Shown here one piece after another: positions 11,249 to 22,787 of a stretch of DNA of 64,000 nucleotides (positions are counted from its first letter, which is position 1; each line of letters starts with the position of its first letter). The stretch is from Halichondria panicea. Taxonomy: Eukaryota > Porifera > Demospongiae > Suberitida > Halichondriidae. Both the position numbers and the translations under genes were made by a program. The stretch spans positions 5,203,205-5,267,204 of the forward strand of contig NC_087378.1 in NCBI RefSeq assembly GCF_963675165.1, in the 5' to 3' direction. The notes below the pieces were generated by a model. That model saw only the letters and a list, made by a program, of their open reading frames with translations, was not told where the DNA came from and made no database searches.

Positions 11249-12079
11249 GAAATCCAAGCAAATGTTTGCTCTGCTGTCATGAGGTTAAGTAGAGGGTTCA
11301 ATTCTCGAACCTTGGAAGGATGGTAAGTTGTCTGACAGTCTGTTCGTACATGATTTTTAATGTGCAATTAATTCATGGCAGTCATCATTATTATTATATA
11401 TATATATAGCCTCCTCTGAACTGAAACAAACTCCTGCATCCTCCTCTCAACAAATTCCTGCATCCTCCTCTCAACAAACTCCTGCACGTGAGGCTCACCA
11501 GAGCAGGAATGTGAGGCAAACAGGTGCAGTTACATTGAAGAAATAATTGTATTCTCCTGCCAAGTTGTGTAGGTCTCCCAAGAAGAAGCGATGCACGAGA
11601 CCACACCTCTCACTTTCTTTGAATGGATCACCTTCAAGTTCTGAGGCAGAATTACACACCTCTCAACAGATCACCTCTCAACAGATCACACCAATTACAT
11701 CGGACAATGATGAAGTTGAGTTTACTACACGGTCCGACGTTATTGAGCATTCCTCACTACTTAATCCTCAAAAGAAGAGAAAAGAGAGAGCTCTGCCGAC
11801 ACCAAGAGGAGTTTTTACTAGCACTCCAATTAACAAACATTCTGTGGCTGCTCTCAATCAATCAATTTCTCCAATCTGCCACAAGATTAAACCGAGAAAG
11901 CTACAAAAACATTTTGAGGGCAGTCGTCATGATGCAGATGAAAAGACCTCCATTTCATCCATTACTCAAAGGCCACATCAGGATCCCCCAATGCTTGAAT
12001 TGCAGCAAAAAGTCTCCCCTGGTAAGTGAGATAGGTCGGCCGGGACCAGCTATAATTATGCATGCATCTATATAAATTA

Positions 12080-12175
12080 TAGGTTTTCACGATTGTGCAA
12101 AATAACAGCAATAATTTTTTAATGGAGGTTCCATTTTGTGGACGTTTTGTAGAATGTGTTTCGCGCTATACGGTA
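12080..12175. mobile_element. Half copy of the TACCGTATAGCGCG MITE family
   Basis: Only the right half is present, ending TGTTTCGCGCTATACGGTAT. It lies in an intron of the PHD gene model. Confidence 0.5.
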
Positions 12176-12605
12176 TAGACTCTCGGCTCTTTGAATTACG
12201 GTCACCTCTCTATATATATAATTATACCTTTTGTTTCGCTAGGCACGAATTAATTGGCATGCATGCAGGCTGTTAAAGCAGCCACCTTGCTATTGCGGCC
12301 ACTGCATGCGACACTGTCCCTATATTTTATAATTCTTATAATAATACATGTACATACATGCATACATTATGTACATTATATAGGGTGACCGGACTATAAT
12401 AATTATAGTATGTCAATGTTGAGCTCGAATGCATTATTATAAATTATGCATGCAGAACAACAGATCATAGCTATTGAAGTGGTTGACTCGGTCATCAAAC
12501 TCAAGAAAATACCAGGTAACTTTTCCGGCATAGTCCATATAAATTATGTGAGGATGCATGCATGATTATACCACCAGCATGCATTAGTGCGTTTTGGTGC
12601 TGCTT

Positions 12606-12810
12606 TTTATGAGAGGTGCATTTTAAAAAATAGGTGGTGCAATTTTTGGAGAGGTACATTTTTCAGAGAACGACATTTTGCACAGAGGTGCGTTTTTTAG
12701 AGAGGTGAATTTTGTAGAGAGACGTTTTGTACAGAGGTGCGTTTTTTAGAGAGGTGAATTTTGTAGAGAGATGCATTTTGTAGAGAGGCGCATTTTTCAT
12801 AGAGCGTTTT
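12606..12810. repeat. Imperfect tandem repeat, unit about 19-20 bp
   Basis: Variants of AGAGGTGCATTTTGTAGAG recur about ten times. A larger 49-bp period (ACAGAGGTGCGTTTTTTAGA at about 12682 and 12731) is visible. It lies in the last intron of the PHD gene model. Open frames across it are repeat artefacts. Confidence 0.75.
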
Positions 12811-13603
12811 TTCAGCCAACTCCACCCATCATGTGGTTTGGTCAAGACAGCAGCATCTAAAAAATGGCTTTTGCAAACGTACCTCTGCTTTCAAGCGTGA
12901 AAGTAAAAATCATGCACACATGCATGCATGCACTGTCATGCACACAGTAATTTGTTTTCTCAACAGCAACATTTTATTCATGCACACGTCACCATGCCCA
13001 TTAATATTTTGTGCTACTGTATATAATTATACAGAAGACGAGAAACACTGCCAGCAAAATTAATGTGGAGGGAAATTTACGAAGAAGGGAAAACGCATGT
13101 GGGTCGGGTGTGAGGCTGACTCATGCTGGCGATGGTATCACTACACCTGTGTAGGTTTGAAGGAGCTGCCTTTCGAGAGCCAAGTTTGGATATGTCCAAG
13201 CTGTCATCCACCAGCTGGAAAGTTATCCGTGATTAACTGAATAATGCCAAAACTAATTGTACGGTATATACTATTATTATCTATTTACCCAGTTATGGTC
13301 ATAATTACATGCATAATATGTTTGATTTGTGGCATTATAATTATTATAATCCGTTGTCACCATCGTTCAGCCGGTCACTCTTTATCTGCATGGTAAACAT
13401 TCAGTATTACCGGCAGAGAACTCTGATACTGATACTGACATAGAGCACAGGATCCGATTCACATTTTAGTCAGGGGATAGCTGGCCAGATTGACTTTCTA
13501 TTATTAAATAGTCTAGAGCAAGGAATCTAGGTTAGTATTAAACTCCGAGCTGCTATATATAGCGCCTTTGCATACGGGTTGGATTTGCCTGCACAGTACA
13601 GTG

Positions 13604-13649
13604 TAGCCTCGATTCCAAGCCGTTGTTCAAGGGGCTGGAGTCGAGGCTA
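13604..13649. mobile_element. 46-bp minimal TAGCCTCG element with perfect 9-bp target duplication
   Basis: TAGCCTCGATTCCAAGCC at the left faces GGCTGGAGTCGAGGCTA at the right. AGTACAGTG flanks it exactly on both sides (13595-13603 and 13650-13658). This is a miniature relative of the elements at 13978, 25615 and 55321. Confidence 0.75.
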
Positions 13650-13819
13650 AGTACAGTGCAGTGTTGCTAGACTGGAAACCACGCCCATAGTATAAATCAG
13701 CCGCCCTTCCTTGGGCCTGGGGGCTGCAACAGGTGCAACACATGCAACAGTTGCATTTTTTGTTCTTAATATTCGATCTACCCAAATCAATCCACAAGTG
13801 AGAATACAACAGGCAAATT

Positions 13820-15345
13820 AATAACCAAAGTATGAGAGGTGAATAGTGCCAAAAGAAAACGAATTTGCTGTGTTAGGAGGCGGCGGTGTTTACTTAGTGG
13901 CGGCGGCTTAACCTCGAGGGTGGCGGCAGGTGTCAGTTGTTGATGGCGGCGAGTGTTAGTTGAAGGCGGCAATGTGGTAGCCTCGTTCCCAGGCCTTACT
14001 TTTTCTTGCTGTTGTCACTGTTCATCCATAAATCACAAGAAAGTCATAGTGAGGCAGCAAAGAAAGAAATGGGCGTACAGTTAAGAAAAAGTAAGGCCTG
14101 GTTTGGGAAATCGCGTGATCCACAAGGATTTTTATGAACGTGGGCGATATGTAGCCCACAATCGTGACATAAGGTATTCTCCCACGCATTCAGAGTTAAT
14201 AAAACTGTACTGAGACAACCACCCAAGCTGTGCTGCAAGTCAGATCAGAGAACCAGCGTGGCCAGCTCTGGTGGCAGTAGCTACCTGCTATATGATAATG
14301 ATGACTAAGCTATTCTTGATCTATACTAGCATGTAGAAAGACACAAGAAAAGGTAATAGTCTGATAGAATCTGAACACACAATCTAGACTAGTAGATCAT
14401 CTAGCTAAGCCTAAGGTATATAGCTAGCTATAGTGCTTGCAAACTTCCAGTTCCAAGTCCATGTCCAGCTTGCTGCAGGCAAAGTTTTATTAGTCATAGA
14501 TATCTGCGTGGGCAGTCCAACATCTCTAGCTCAGCATGCCCACGCTCATTTTCACCCTTCTACCACCCTTCTACCCTCACGCGACTTCCCGATACAGGCT
14601 CTCCTTTTTCCTAACTCTACGTCTATTTCTTTCTTTATTCCTCCAATTAATACCGTATTTTATCTCATTGAACGATTAAGACAGTATTTTATCTTATTGA
14701 ACGATCGTGATAAAGAACAGAAAAAGGAGAGCCTGTGTAGAGGCTAGCAATGTGGTTGGTGGCGGCGGCTTAGCCTCGAAAATGTAAAGGCCAGCCGTGA
14801 ATATAGATGAGGTTAGAACCACTTGACCTTAGCTAATAGAGAAACAGAGGGTTGCTCCTGTGCTAGCTAGCCTCGAGACCATGAGCAGCCTGATATCAGG
14901 TCAGCGCTAGAGCAACTGTCTGGACTGGTCTTGACCACTCCACAATCCCTCCCAGACACTAAAAACAAGCTTGAGAAGTAGTCTGCCAAGATAACTTTAA
15001 TGTCAAGTGGTCCAACATTATCTTATTCACATCCACATTAATATATTCGAGGCTAAGCCGCCTCCACCAAGTAAACACCCGACGTAACCTCGAGATTAAG
15101 CCGCCGCCACCATAGATAGAGTCTCATGCCGCCACCAAAAAACACCAGCCGCCACCATAGATAGAAGAAGGAAACAGCCTCCGCCACATTCGAGGTTAAG
15201 CCGCCACCACCTAGTAAATACCCGCCGCCACCTTCGAAATTAAGCCGCCGCCAGCAAGTAAACACCCGCCGCTACCAAACAAACACCCCCCTCCTAAAAA
15301 CATCCTCCTTTTGGCACTACTCACCCCTCATACCAAAGTACACAT
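13820..15345. mobile_element. Foldback structure with GC-rich minisatellite arms
   Basis: The left arm (13820-13970) contains GTATGAGAGGTGAATAGTGC followed by GGCGGCGGCTTAACCTCGA-type units. The right arm (15047-15345) carries the same in reverse complement, ending GGCACTACTCACCCCTCATA. CGGCGG, CTTAACCTCGA and GTGTTTACTT words are repeated several times in each arm. A separate element (13978-14746) is inserted between the arms. About 270 bp of the centre (14770-15040) shows no gene. It resembles foldback transposons but no transposase is present. Confidence 0.7.
13978..14746. mobile_element. 769-bp TAGCCTCG-family element with 9-bp target duplication
   Basis: Left end TAGCCTCGTTCCCAGGCC, right end ...TGTAGAGGCTA, and the 9-bp duplication GCAATGTGG on both sides (13969-13977 and 14747-14755). 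Internally, 14053-14120 and 14577-14640 are diverged inverted copies of one another. No open frame looks like a transposase. It inserted into the GC-rich foldback arm. Confidence 0.75.
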
Positions 15346-15510
15346 GTTAATTGGACATGGTCGCCAAACAAAGATTGTGGTTTGGTTACAAATCATTATA
15401 AAGATCTCATTTAACATTAGATCTACCAGGAGTAACATGATTTGTGCTCCTGGTTATAATATATACAGTGCACTAACTACTCATTTATTTTGAAAAGTTT
15501 TTAGTTCTGA

Positions 15511-18467
15511 TTAGAATGTTTTCTGATCAATGACTCTCTGGCCATTTTCATCGTATTCTTTTTTAGAGATCCACATCTTCTTGAAAGTGTCCAAAGCTGC
15601 CAAAATGGAGCCCCTGTAGACATAAAGTATGCACAACACCGGTAATCATATACATGGCGATGCACACTGACTTACCCCATCCAGGTGGAATATAGTCGGT
15701 CCTGGTGAGCCGATATCTAGATGAATGTAGACGGTTTATACACATAATACATTATACCAGGAGTTCGTGTACACATGTATACCATGTGTGCATTAGCAGC
15801 AGACACTTACTCTAATTTTAATGTCTTTGGGTGTCTCTCTCTTTATTTCAGCCAAAAGTCGATCACCAAAACCTATTACCACGAATCAGAGCGTTTACCT
15901 TCACGCACACAAGTCACGTACCTTTAAATAATGTGGAGCCTCCAGAAAGCACTATATTAGAATAGAATGTCTTCCGTAGATCAATATCAGATTTTCTGAT
16001 TGAGTATGCCAATACCTGCAGTATTCAAGTGTTAATAAAACTTTATTATACAGTAGACTCTCGTTAATCCGGTTACCCTTGGGACCACGCTAGCTCAGGA
16101 AATAGCCGCGGCTTAAAAACGACCTTACCTCGAATCTAATGACTACTTTTGCGGTTCTTGTCTCGAGGATAATGTAGGATAATGAATCATTCTGTTCTCT
16201 ATTTAAGTGTAATCCAATTTTATTTGCTAAACCACACCCAAAACATCATATCCGGCCGTAATATACGTATAAAATTACATTGAAAACTTGTTTGGGACAA
16301 CCAGCACTGGCCGGTAAACGGAATAGCGAGTGGCCGTACTTGAGGGTGAGTTTTGTGCAGTAAACATATAGCTAGCATTCCGTGCCAAGCCAAATGGCCG
16401 GTATATCAAGGTGGCCGTACTTCAAAGAGCCGGAATAGCGAGAGTCTACTGTAGTTTGTATTTATGAAATCAACCAATCTCAAGGGCTAGAATCACACAC
16501 ACACACCCCACATGATACATGTAACATTTCTGACCTGATGGATTCCTTCACTCTCCTCTCCAATAAGGTAGGGATGAAAAAGAAGCTCTGGTGCTCTAAA
16601 CCGCGCACGGCCAACCTACATTTTCAGTGGTATACAGGTTGGGCAAAGCTGCATATGTACGTACGTCTATAACAGATCCATCAGGCAGCTTGTACGCAAG
16701 CGTTTCATTGTCAATTTGCTCCTGAAAATAACAATCAATCAAGCAACCAGACATACAAAACAGTACAACTCATTACTCACATCCTTTTGAGGCTGCAATG
16801 TGACATGGCACACTTTCTGTTCAAAGAAGTTAAAAGAGCAAAATGAACACTTACTGTACTACGTAACCGTCAAAATGCACACGGGTATGACAAATTTTAA
16901 CATAATTATTGATGCATCATGTCACCTCTTTCATCTGTCGGACAATCTCAAACTCTGAAGACGTTTTAAAGATGAAACCTTCTCTTCTGAGCAAGCTCTG
17001 CAGGTAGCGTGTCACATCTCGACCAGCCACGTCAGTGCGCATGATAGAATGAGGGAGAGAGAACCCTTGATAGATGGGCACTGCGTGAGTTACACCATCC
17101 CCACAGTCAAGAACAACGCCAGTAGTCCGTCCAGTTGCATATCTACATTAAAAAGCAAGAAAGTAATGTGAATACAGTGATTTGTGCCCTGGCTATGGGA
17201 AATATTTTGTATCTTCAGTGGCATTTGTTGGGGCGACCTTTCATTTTTCTGAGACAAAAATCACCATAATTATAAATTAAAGCAAAGCACCAACGTACAG
17301 ACTGAGAACAGCTTGCATTGAAATGTACAGTGCTGGAACATTGAACGTCTCAAAAAAGATCTGCAACACCAAGACATCATTATATAACATATACACACAT
17401 GTACATGTGATAGATCAACACTACCTCTGCAGCTTTAACTCTGTTTTTCCGTGGATTCAATGGAGCTTCAGTTAGTAATACTGGGTGCTGTAACAATGAC
17501 AAACAACATGGCAACACTGACACTTTAGATACTTCCTCTCTCAAAGGGGTTATAATTATTATGACTTCTTTAAGAGTTAATTACATCTACTCTTACAACT
17601 ACACATTTTACTGCCACATACGTCTTCCGCTTGAGCCTTCAGTTGATCCTTAGAGTACAAAAACTGTGACAGAGAAAAAAGTATCAATTTATCCAAAGAA
17701 GTAGTCATACTCACATTCCATATCTGCTCCATGTCATTCCAGTCGGTCACTATTCCATGCTGCATGGAACGAAACTATGAGGTAAACAAATTTAGTGTTA
17801 TACACATGTACCTCAATGGGATACTTGATATTGAGCAGTCCTCTGTGTTCCTAATGAGAAAAGAAGACACATTTCAACATGCACTGAAAACAAATTTTTA
17901 ACAGATCCCGTCGAGAATTTTAATGGAACTAAAATAGCTTAACATGTACAATCCTATCTAAGAGGTACTTACACTGACTCTATAGAGACTTTATATCTGT
18001 GCTTCTATTATGAAACAGCTCAATATGCATAATAATCTATAACACGTACACTTGTGAATCCAAGATTGATTAAAATTACAAAGTGAACATATTTTTCTAT
18101 TCAAGTTGCATACCTCTGCCTTGGTACCGATGAACATATCGCCTTCCAAGCCTCCTGCCATTAATCTGACGTGCTTGGGACGACCAACACTACACACAGT
18201 GGAGTATATTATTGACAAAACGATGATCCAAAATATCGTTTGCTTACTAGCTTGAGAAGTGTAACTTGGGATACTCCTCCCCAGCAAAGCCAGCCTTGAT
18301 GACTCCAGACCCCTACAATTTACAAAGGGGTGATAACACACTTGAAACGGTCACCACCAACATTAACATACATGTACAAGAATCACAAAATAAACATTGG
18401 TTTAAGTTCATGTTTGGCTTACATTATCGATCACAATAGGCTGGCTTGCAAAAACGTCATAAGACAT
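15511..18467 (-). CDS. ACTR1: Centractin / actin-related protein 1 (dynactin filament subunit)
   Basis: Sixteen exons run from ATG at 18467 to TAA at 15511: 18423-18467, 18248-18312, 18114-18189, 17812-17850, 17715-17759, 17622-17663, 17425-17487, 17299-17360, 16926-17142, 16781-16816, 16665-16721, 16535-16615, 15922-16015, 15811-15872, 15676-15716 and 15511-15613. They join to 375 residues; human ACTR1A has 376. The protein polymerises into the short actin-like filament of dynactin, which links dynein to cargo. Landmarks are [16 protein letters not shown] (phosphate loop 1), [12 protein letters not shown], the nucleotide-binding [30 protein letters not shown], and the C-terminal [14 protein letters not shown]. 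Most of the intron at 16016-16534 is a transposon. Alignment to centractin over the whole length excludes ordinary actin. Confidence 0.97.
16050..16453. mobile_element. Pogo/Tc1-like MITE in an ACTR1 intron
   Basis: Inverted ends TACAGTAGACTCTCGTTAAT and GGAATAGCGAGAGTCTACTG, with TA at each edge. It is very similar along its length to the copy at 23254-23683, so both are probably recent. It fills about three quarters of the intron 16016-16534. Pogo-like assignment comes from the CAGTAGA...TCG ends and TA target, and is inferred. Confidence 0.8.
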
Positions 18468-19603
18468 CTTTAATGACTGACTCGATGGTACAGTGGATAT
18501 CGATGGTACAGTATTGAGAGCAGAGTCGAGTCAGAGGAGCAGAGTATCTTTGGACACATACAATTTTACTCATAAGTCCTTTAATTGGAACAGGGTGTGT
18601 TTTATTTGGAAGAAAGATACGGAATATAAAATACCTTCATAGCCAACGCGGTAGTTAAGTTGTTGCCACCAGGTACAGTACCCAAAATGAAGTTCAGTTT
18701 ACGATCATTCGGCACTCACACGTCAATTGAAGTGTCATTGAGAGTCACATTATTCATAATTTTCTTGTAAGTGAAATGCATGCACCCTACAGTCTATTAT
18801 ACACACTGCCCCCTCCCTGGTACATGGTCCCAGTGCCTGAATCTTCAAAAAGTAGTTCATGCTGTTCAGGGGGTAGATATTATCTTATGTCGTGAAACAT
18901 GTGGTCCCCAGAAATATCTAGATCAAGCTATAATATTTGGTTTAGCATAGATGAACAGTTAGAAGGAAGGTACCCTTGAGTAACATCCGCGCTACGCTGC
19001 GGTTTAATCGAGGCCATCACTATTTGTACACACAGTTGATAATAAACTACAAGCAATATGTGCTTAATCTGTGCAACTCACTTTTAATTCATGGTCTATA
19101 AGCTTACCTATTGCAGTAGTCATAACCAGCACGCTGACATGTTACACGTTCCATTAGCGCCTTGGGAACTTATAACTTTATTAGAATGTCTCTTTTTATT
19201 GGGTGTGGTCAGTCAATTTAGCAAGAACTACACATGGCTCACAGACTAGGCGTGTTATAAATTGCTGAAAGAGATGTCTCGAGGAAACACCACTTTCTTA
19301 TTTGAGGGGAGTTACCCAGTAAAATAAAATAATACCCTCATTCATGGCCGTAACGCGGATAGTTTTTTAGGCTCCATTGCAGATTCAATGTAAAAGCATC
19401 ACGTGCACCCACTCCGTTACCAATCCCTCTAACTCTTCAATCTATGGTTTACAGGGACTGAATATTTCAGGTACTTCCCGTAATATTAATTTTGGTCCCC
19501 TATTTGTGTTGAGGTTGACCTTCATAATAATTATTGTCATAAATTTATCGTACTTACTGAAATTCAAAGTTTCAATTGGATTCCTTGTTAAAAAGCGCTT
19601 CTA

Positions 19604-19839
19604 CAGTGGCGGATCCAGGAATGTTGATAGGGGGGTTCCAAAACGGTTAAAATTTTACAAAAGAAAGGTCATCACTTTTCCTAAGCAATGAGCATACGCA
19701 TTAGAGAGCGCTGCCCACATATTAATTGCATGACATCAGCATACGATCACAAGCTGAGTTGCTAGTTGATCTCCAGCGTATTCTTGTGTGAAAGGGGGGG
19801 TTCCATGGAACCCATGGAACCTGTCTGGATCCGCCACTG
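19604..19839. mobile_element. MITE with CAGTGGCGGATCCAGG ends and 5-bp target duplication
   Basis: CAGTGGCGGATCCAGGAA at the left faces CTGGATCCGCCACTG at the right. TTCTA flanks both sides. G-runs (GGGGGGTTCC) lie just inside each end. A second copy with a different 5-bp duplication is at 45852-46203. Confidence 0.75.
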
Positions 19840-21292
19840 TTCTATGAGTATCTAATAGAATTGGCATAAGCTTCAACCAGCTAAAAGTTAGCATTTTCCA
19901 TGTATAAATCCCTGTATACAGGAAATGTTCGCGGGTACAAATGTTCACTATTTGGTTTCAGAGCCCTCAGTAGAAATTTTGGGTTCTAATATTTGCAGTT
20001 CGATGCCAGGAAACCACACCCACCAATAGCTTTGCATGTGAAATACCAGTGAGTGGGAGGTTTTTAATTTTCATGTTACTGCCCTACCCTTCCCGTTGTA
20101 TAAATATAAATGAAGCCATAATTAACCACATACCTTCTGGGGCCGAACTCAGACTTTAGTCCATTGACAGTATACATGTGTTGCAGCGCTCTGTTAGAAG
20201 CTTAACAATAGGGACTTCCTTGAGACAGCTAGCTGTTAGTCTAAAAAGTGCCACTCACTAATCTTAGCGCCAGAACAAATTCTTCGTTGCTCTCCAAATG
20301 CGCCTCCAACACCGTTCGCCGTCGCTATAAATAAGCGCCATCTACAGTTCACATATGATAAGCTGCCACCAGAGCAAGCCTGGTCCTTTTAAAAACATGA
20401 CACAGACTAGCAGAGACACTTTATTGAAAGGGTCTCCGTAAAAATGGTATACGAATGCATAAACAATAGACATGCAGACACTACAATTCCGAGGAAGATG
20501 CGGATGCGCTTTGAAAATATGGCCCCTGTCTTCCTATCCACTGCACCTGCAGGATCATGCACTCGACCCACTATCTCAGGGATCCCAGAGGTAATCAGTG
20601 GGGAGAGTGCAACAAAATTAATGCTTGTGCTGTTATCACTGACAACTGTTTAATAGCAGCGGATCTTGACTTTTCTCCGATTAGGCCCTGATAAATTATG
20701 CTTTTTTTCTATGAAACATGTGCCTATTATTCTCAAAAAAAATCTGATTTTTCCCCTGACATAACAAAGTTAAGACTAGACATAAACACAGCACACAACT
20801 GACGCAAGACATACTTAATTATATCGACTTAAACTGATCTATAATATTCAACCACCATTTTTGACATGAGAATGTCGTTATACAAAACTTAATGTAATGA
20901 TCTTTGCCAAAAATTGGCATTGATGCTGTTATTCTAGGCACCAAGAGTTCATGAACTCTTGTAGGCACCTATTACGCTAAATTATTCCGAGCATAATATA
21001 TCAGGGCCTATAGCCCTAATTGTAAGCCTTTGGTTATTCTAGCTATTAATCTACTCTGCAGTTTTATATGCTAATTTTTTCTTCATGAACTGTTCAAATC
21101 TCTTTTTACAGCAATTAATTTTGGTCATAAAATTGTGTGTCCACGTACAAAGTTTGGGCAAACCATATCCACTCCCACTCCTGATATTCAGTGGATAGCT
21201 AGCCATTAGGGTTGTGCATGGCAATTGCTGATTTTGCATAATTATAATTAATACGTACAGTACACATAATCTACAGTGATACACAGTGTAGT

Positions 21293-21480
21293 ATACCGTA
21301 TTACTAGAATGCTTTGCGAGTATCAAACGTATGCGAGCTTTGCGAGGGTTGATCAATGCGCAACAATAAATCGCAAAACCTAGTAAATATTTACACACGA
21401 TCCTGGACAGAACGCAATAGTTAGATTGCAAAGGGTCAACTATTCTGCTGATTTGGCTCATTCGCAAAGGTTGTCTCATA
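21293..21480. mobile_element. MITE of the ATACCGTATTA / 'TTTGCGAG' family, uninterrupted
   Basis: Shares TTGATCAATGCGCAACAATAA and AACGCAATAGTTAGATTGC with 5838-6310. It is the undisturbed reference that reveals the nested insertion there. It lies just upstream of the first recognisable phosphatase exon. Confidence 0.6.
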
Positions 21481-21555
21481 ACAGATGGATTGAGACTATG
21501 GCGTATTTAGAGTTTTCATACAGAGGAACTGTACTCGAGATCACTCATTTTGTAG

Positions 21556-22787
21556 GTTACTTGAAGATGCATCACCATATGAAAGAACCATTCATCAAGA
21601 GGAGCTGTGGTTGTATAAGAATCCTGTTTCTGAAGATGATACAGTACCTACTTGGTTGTTATTTGTAAGTCACAGTCAGTGGAATGTACACCAGTCAGTC
21701 TTTCACTGCAGATTATGGCCATTGGTGTACCGTTTGCTTTCATTCTATCCAATTACTTTGCAACTCAAGATAAAAACGACTTCATGCAAGCTACACTATG
21801 TGAGTGCATGTTGTACGTTGCCTGGCTACCTCAGTTTTTTAATACCCAACATTACGCCAGGTTGGTGTCAGTAGGGTTGAGTAGTTGGTCTGAATAGAAA
21901 TTGAAGTATATTATATATTATATACGTTGTGTTTATACCATTTCCCAGGTTTTTCTCTAACTGCACTCTTAACTGGTACCATACTTAACATATTGAAGAT
22001 ATCTGTTGGCAGGTAAGAAGTTGTCATACTGTAGCAACCTCTTTTTCAGACCCTTTACGCACAGGCCAAGACCTGATTTCTTTTACCGATGTTTTCCTTC
22101 TGGAGAAATGACACCAGACCTTCACTGTAACGGAGATGAGGAAGTATTGAAGGAAGGTCGAAAGAGCTTCCCAAGTGGACATAGTGGATGTGAGTGCTTT
22201 TTGTCCCGTTTCTTTATAATGAATCCAGACATTTTGAGAAGAGCGCCCAAATTATAGTTGTATTATGAAGCACCACTAAACTTTCAGCATGTTGACGTAC
22301 ATCAGGCTACATATAATTATGTGTAGAATAAAAGTTCATCTCTGCCCTCCTCATACACTGTTCAGGGATTTTTGCTTGCTTTGGCTTTCTCTGCCTCTAT
22401 CTCGGTGCAAAGCTGCAATGCTGTAGACCAGCTGGTAGGTCTCAGGGATGGAGACTCTGTGCAATGGTAACTCCTGTTGTGGCTGCTTGTGTAGTGGCTA
22501 TCACAAGGATCCAAGATCATAAACATCACACTGAAGGCAGGTTTACATTATACAGTTGTACCTACTGTATATAGCCAGCTATTGTTGGGTTCTTTGTACA
22601 ACAATGCCATGTGATTCCTTCCTGAACAGATGTGATAGCTGGAGGTCTCATTGGCTCCCTATGTGCCCTACTCTGCTATCATCATTACTACCCTCCACTG
22701 TTCCACCTGAACTGTCACTGTCCTTATACACCTGACAACATAGAAAATGGACTGAGTGCGAAGTCTAGTAATGTAGTGATATCATAA
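21556..22787 (+). CDS. PAP2-family phospholipid phosphatase (PLPP4/5-like), first exon missing
   Basis: Six exons: 21556-21664, 21712-21799, 21949-22012, 22065-22189, 22366-22536 and 22630-22787. The product is an integral membrane phosphatase that removes phosphate from lipid phosphates. Recognisable parts are EELWLYKNP near the N-terminus and the three PAP2 motifs. These are KISVGRPRP (KX6RP), SFPSGHSG, and [12 protein letters not shown] (an SRX5HX3D variant with Thr for Ser). Using the acceptor at 22064 restores KX6RP exactly. The upstream acceptor would insert seven residues and break it. The fifth intron starts with GC (AAG|GCAGGT), a GC-AG intron. About 20 N-terminal residues, with the start codon, are not found; the first visible codon is completed by an upstream exon. 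Confidence 0.88.

Larger units (their letters stand above)
11410..13240 (+). pseudogene. PHD-finger gene, 3' exons, with an in-frame stop before the PHD finger
   Basis: Four phase-compatible exons can be joined: 11410-11510, 11565-12021, 12456-12515 and 13035-13240. The first two encode a Ser/Thr/Gln-rich, low-complexity region with basic patches such as SPKKKRC. The last encodes most of a C4HC3 PHD finger, the chromatin-reading zinc fold. Visible ligands are C-G-G, then W-V-G-C-E-A-D-S-C, W-Y-H-Y-T-C, and W-I-C-P-S-C, with a stop at 13238. A TAA at 13061-13063 interrupts the frame just after the first Cys and before the second. No alternative acceptor removes it. Upstream exons and a start were not found. 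It may be a decayed gene or transposon-derived fragment, or carry an assembly error. The family is not identified beyond PHD. Confidence 0.6.
18468..21555. other. 3.1 kb intergenic/5' region between ACTR1 and the PAP2 gene
   Basis: This region holds both divergent promoters. The missing first exon of the phosphatase is presumably here, but I could not identify it. It contains MITEs at 19604-19839 and 21293-21480. Otherwise it is AT-rich without a supported gene. Small open frames here show no recognisable protein. Confidence 0.5.

Noticed and set aside
11285-11325. tRNA-like T-arm GGTTCAATTCTCGAACC
   Set aside because: It is a simple hairpin. The loop does not match TTCRANY, and no acceptor, D or anticodon arms can be placed around it.
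10012-11367. Open frames of 108-422 codons on both strands across the 10.1-11.25 kb repeat (Cys/His/Leu-rich or Asn/Gln/Met-rich)
   Set aside because: Both repeat units lack stops in all six frames, so such frames are forced by the repeat. No start context, splice sites or homologous domain supports a protein.
12663-12845. 60-codon minus-strand frame with repeated NAPLYK
   Set aside because: It is a translation of the 19-20 bp tandem repeat, not a gene.
21495-21668. MAYLEFSYRGTVLEI... as the N-terminus of the PAP2 phosphatase
   Set aside because: This frame runs out of phase with EELWLYKNP and does not resemble the family's first helix. The true first exon is probably further upstream.
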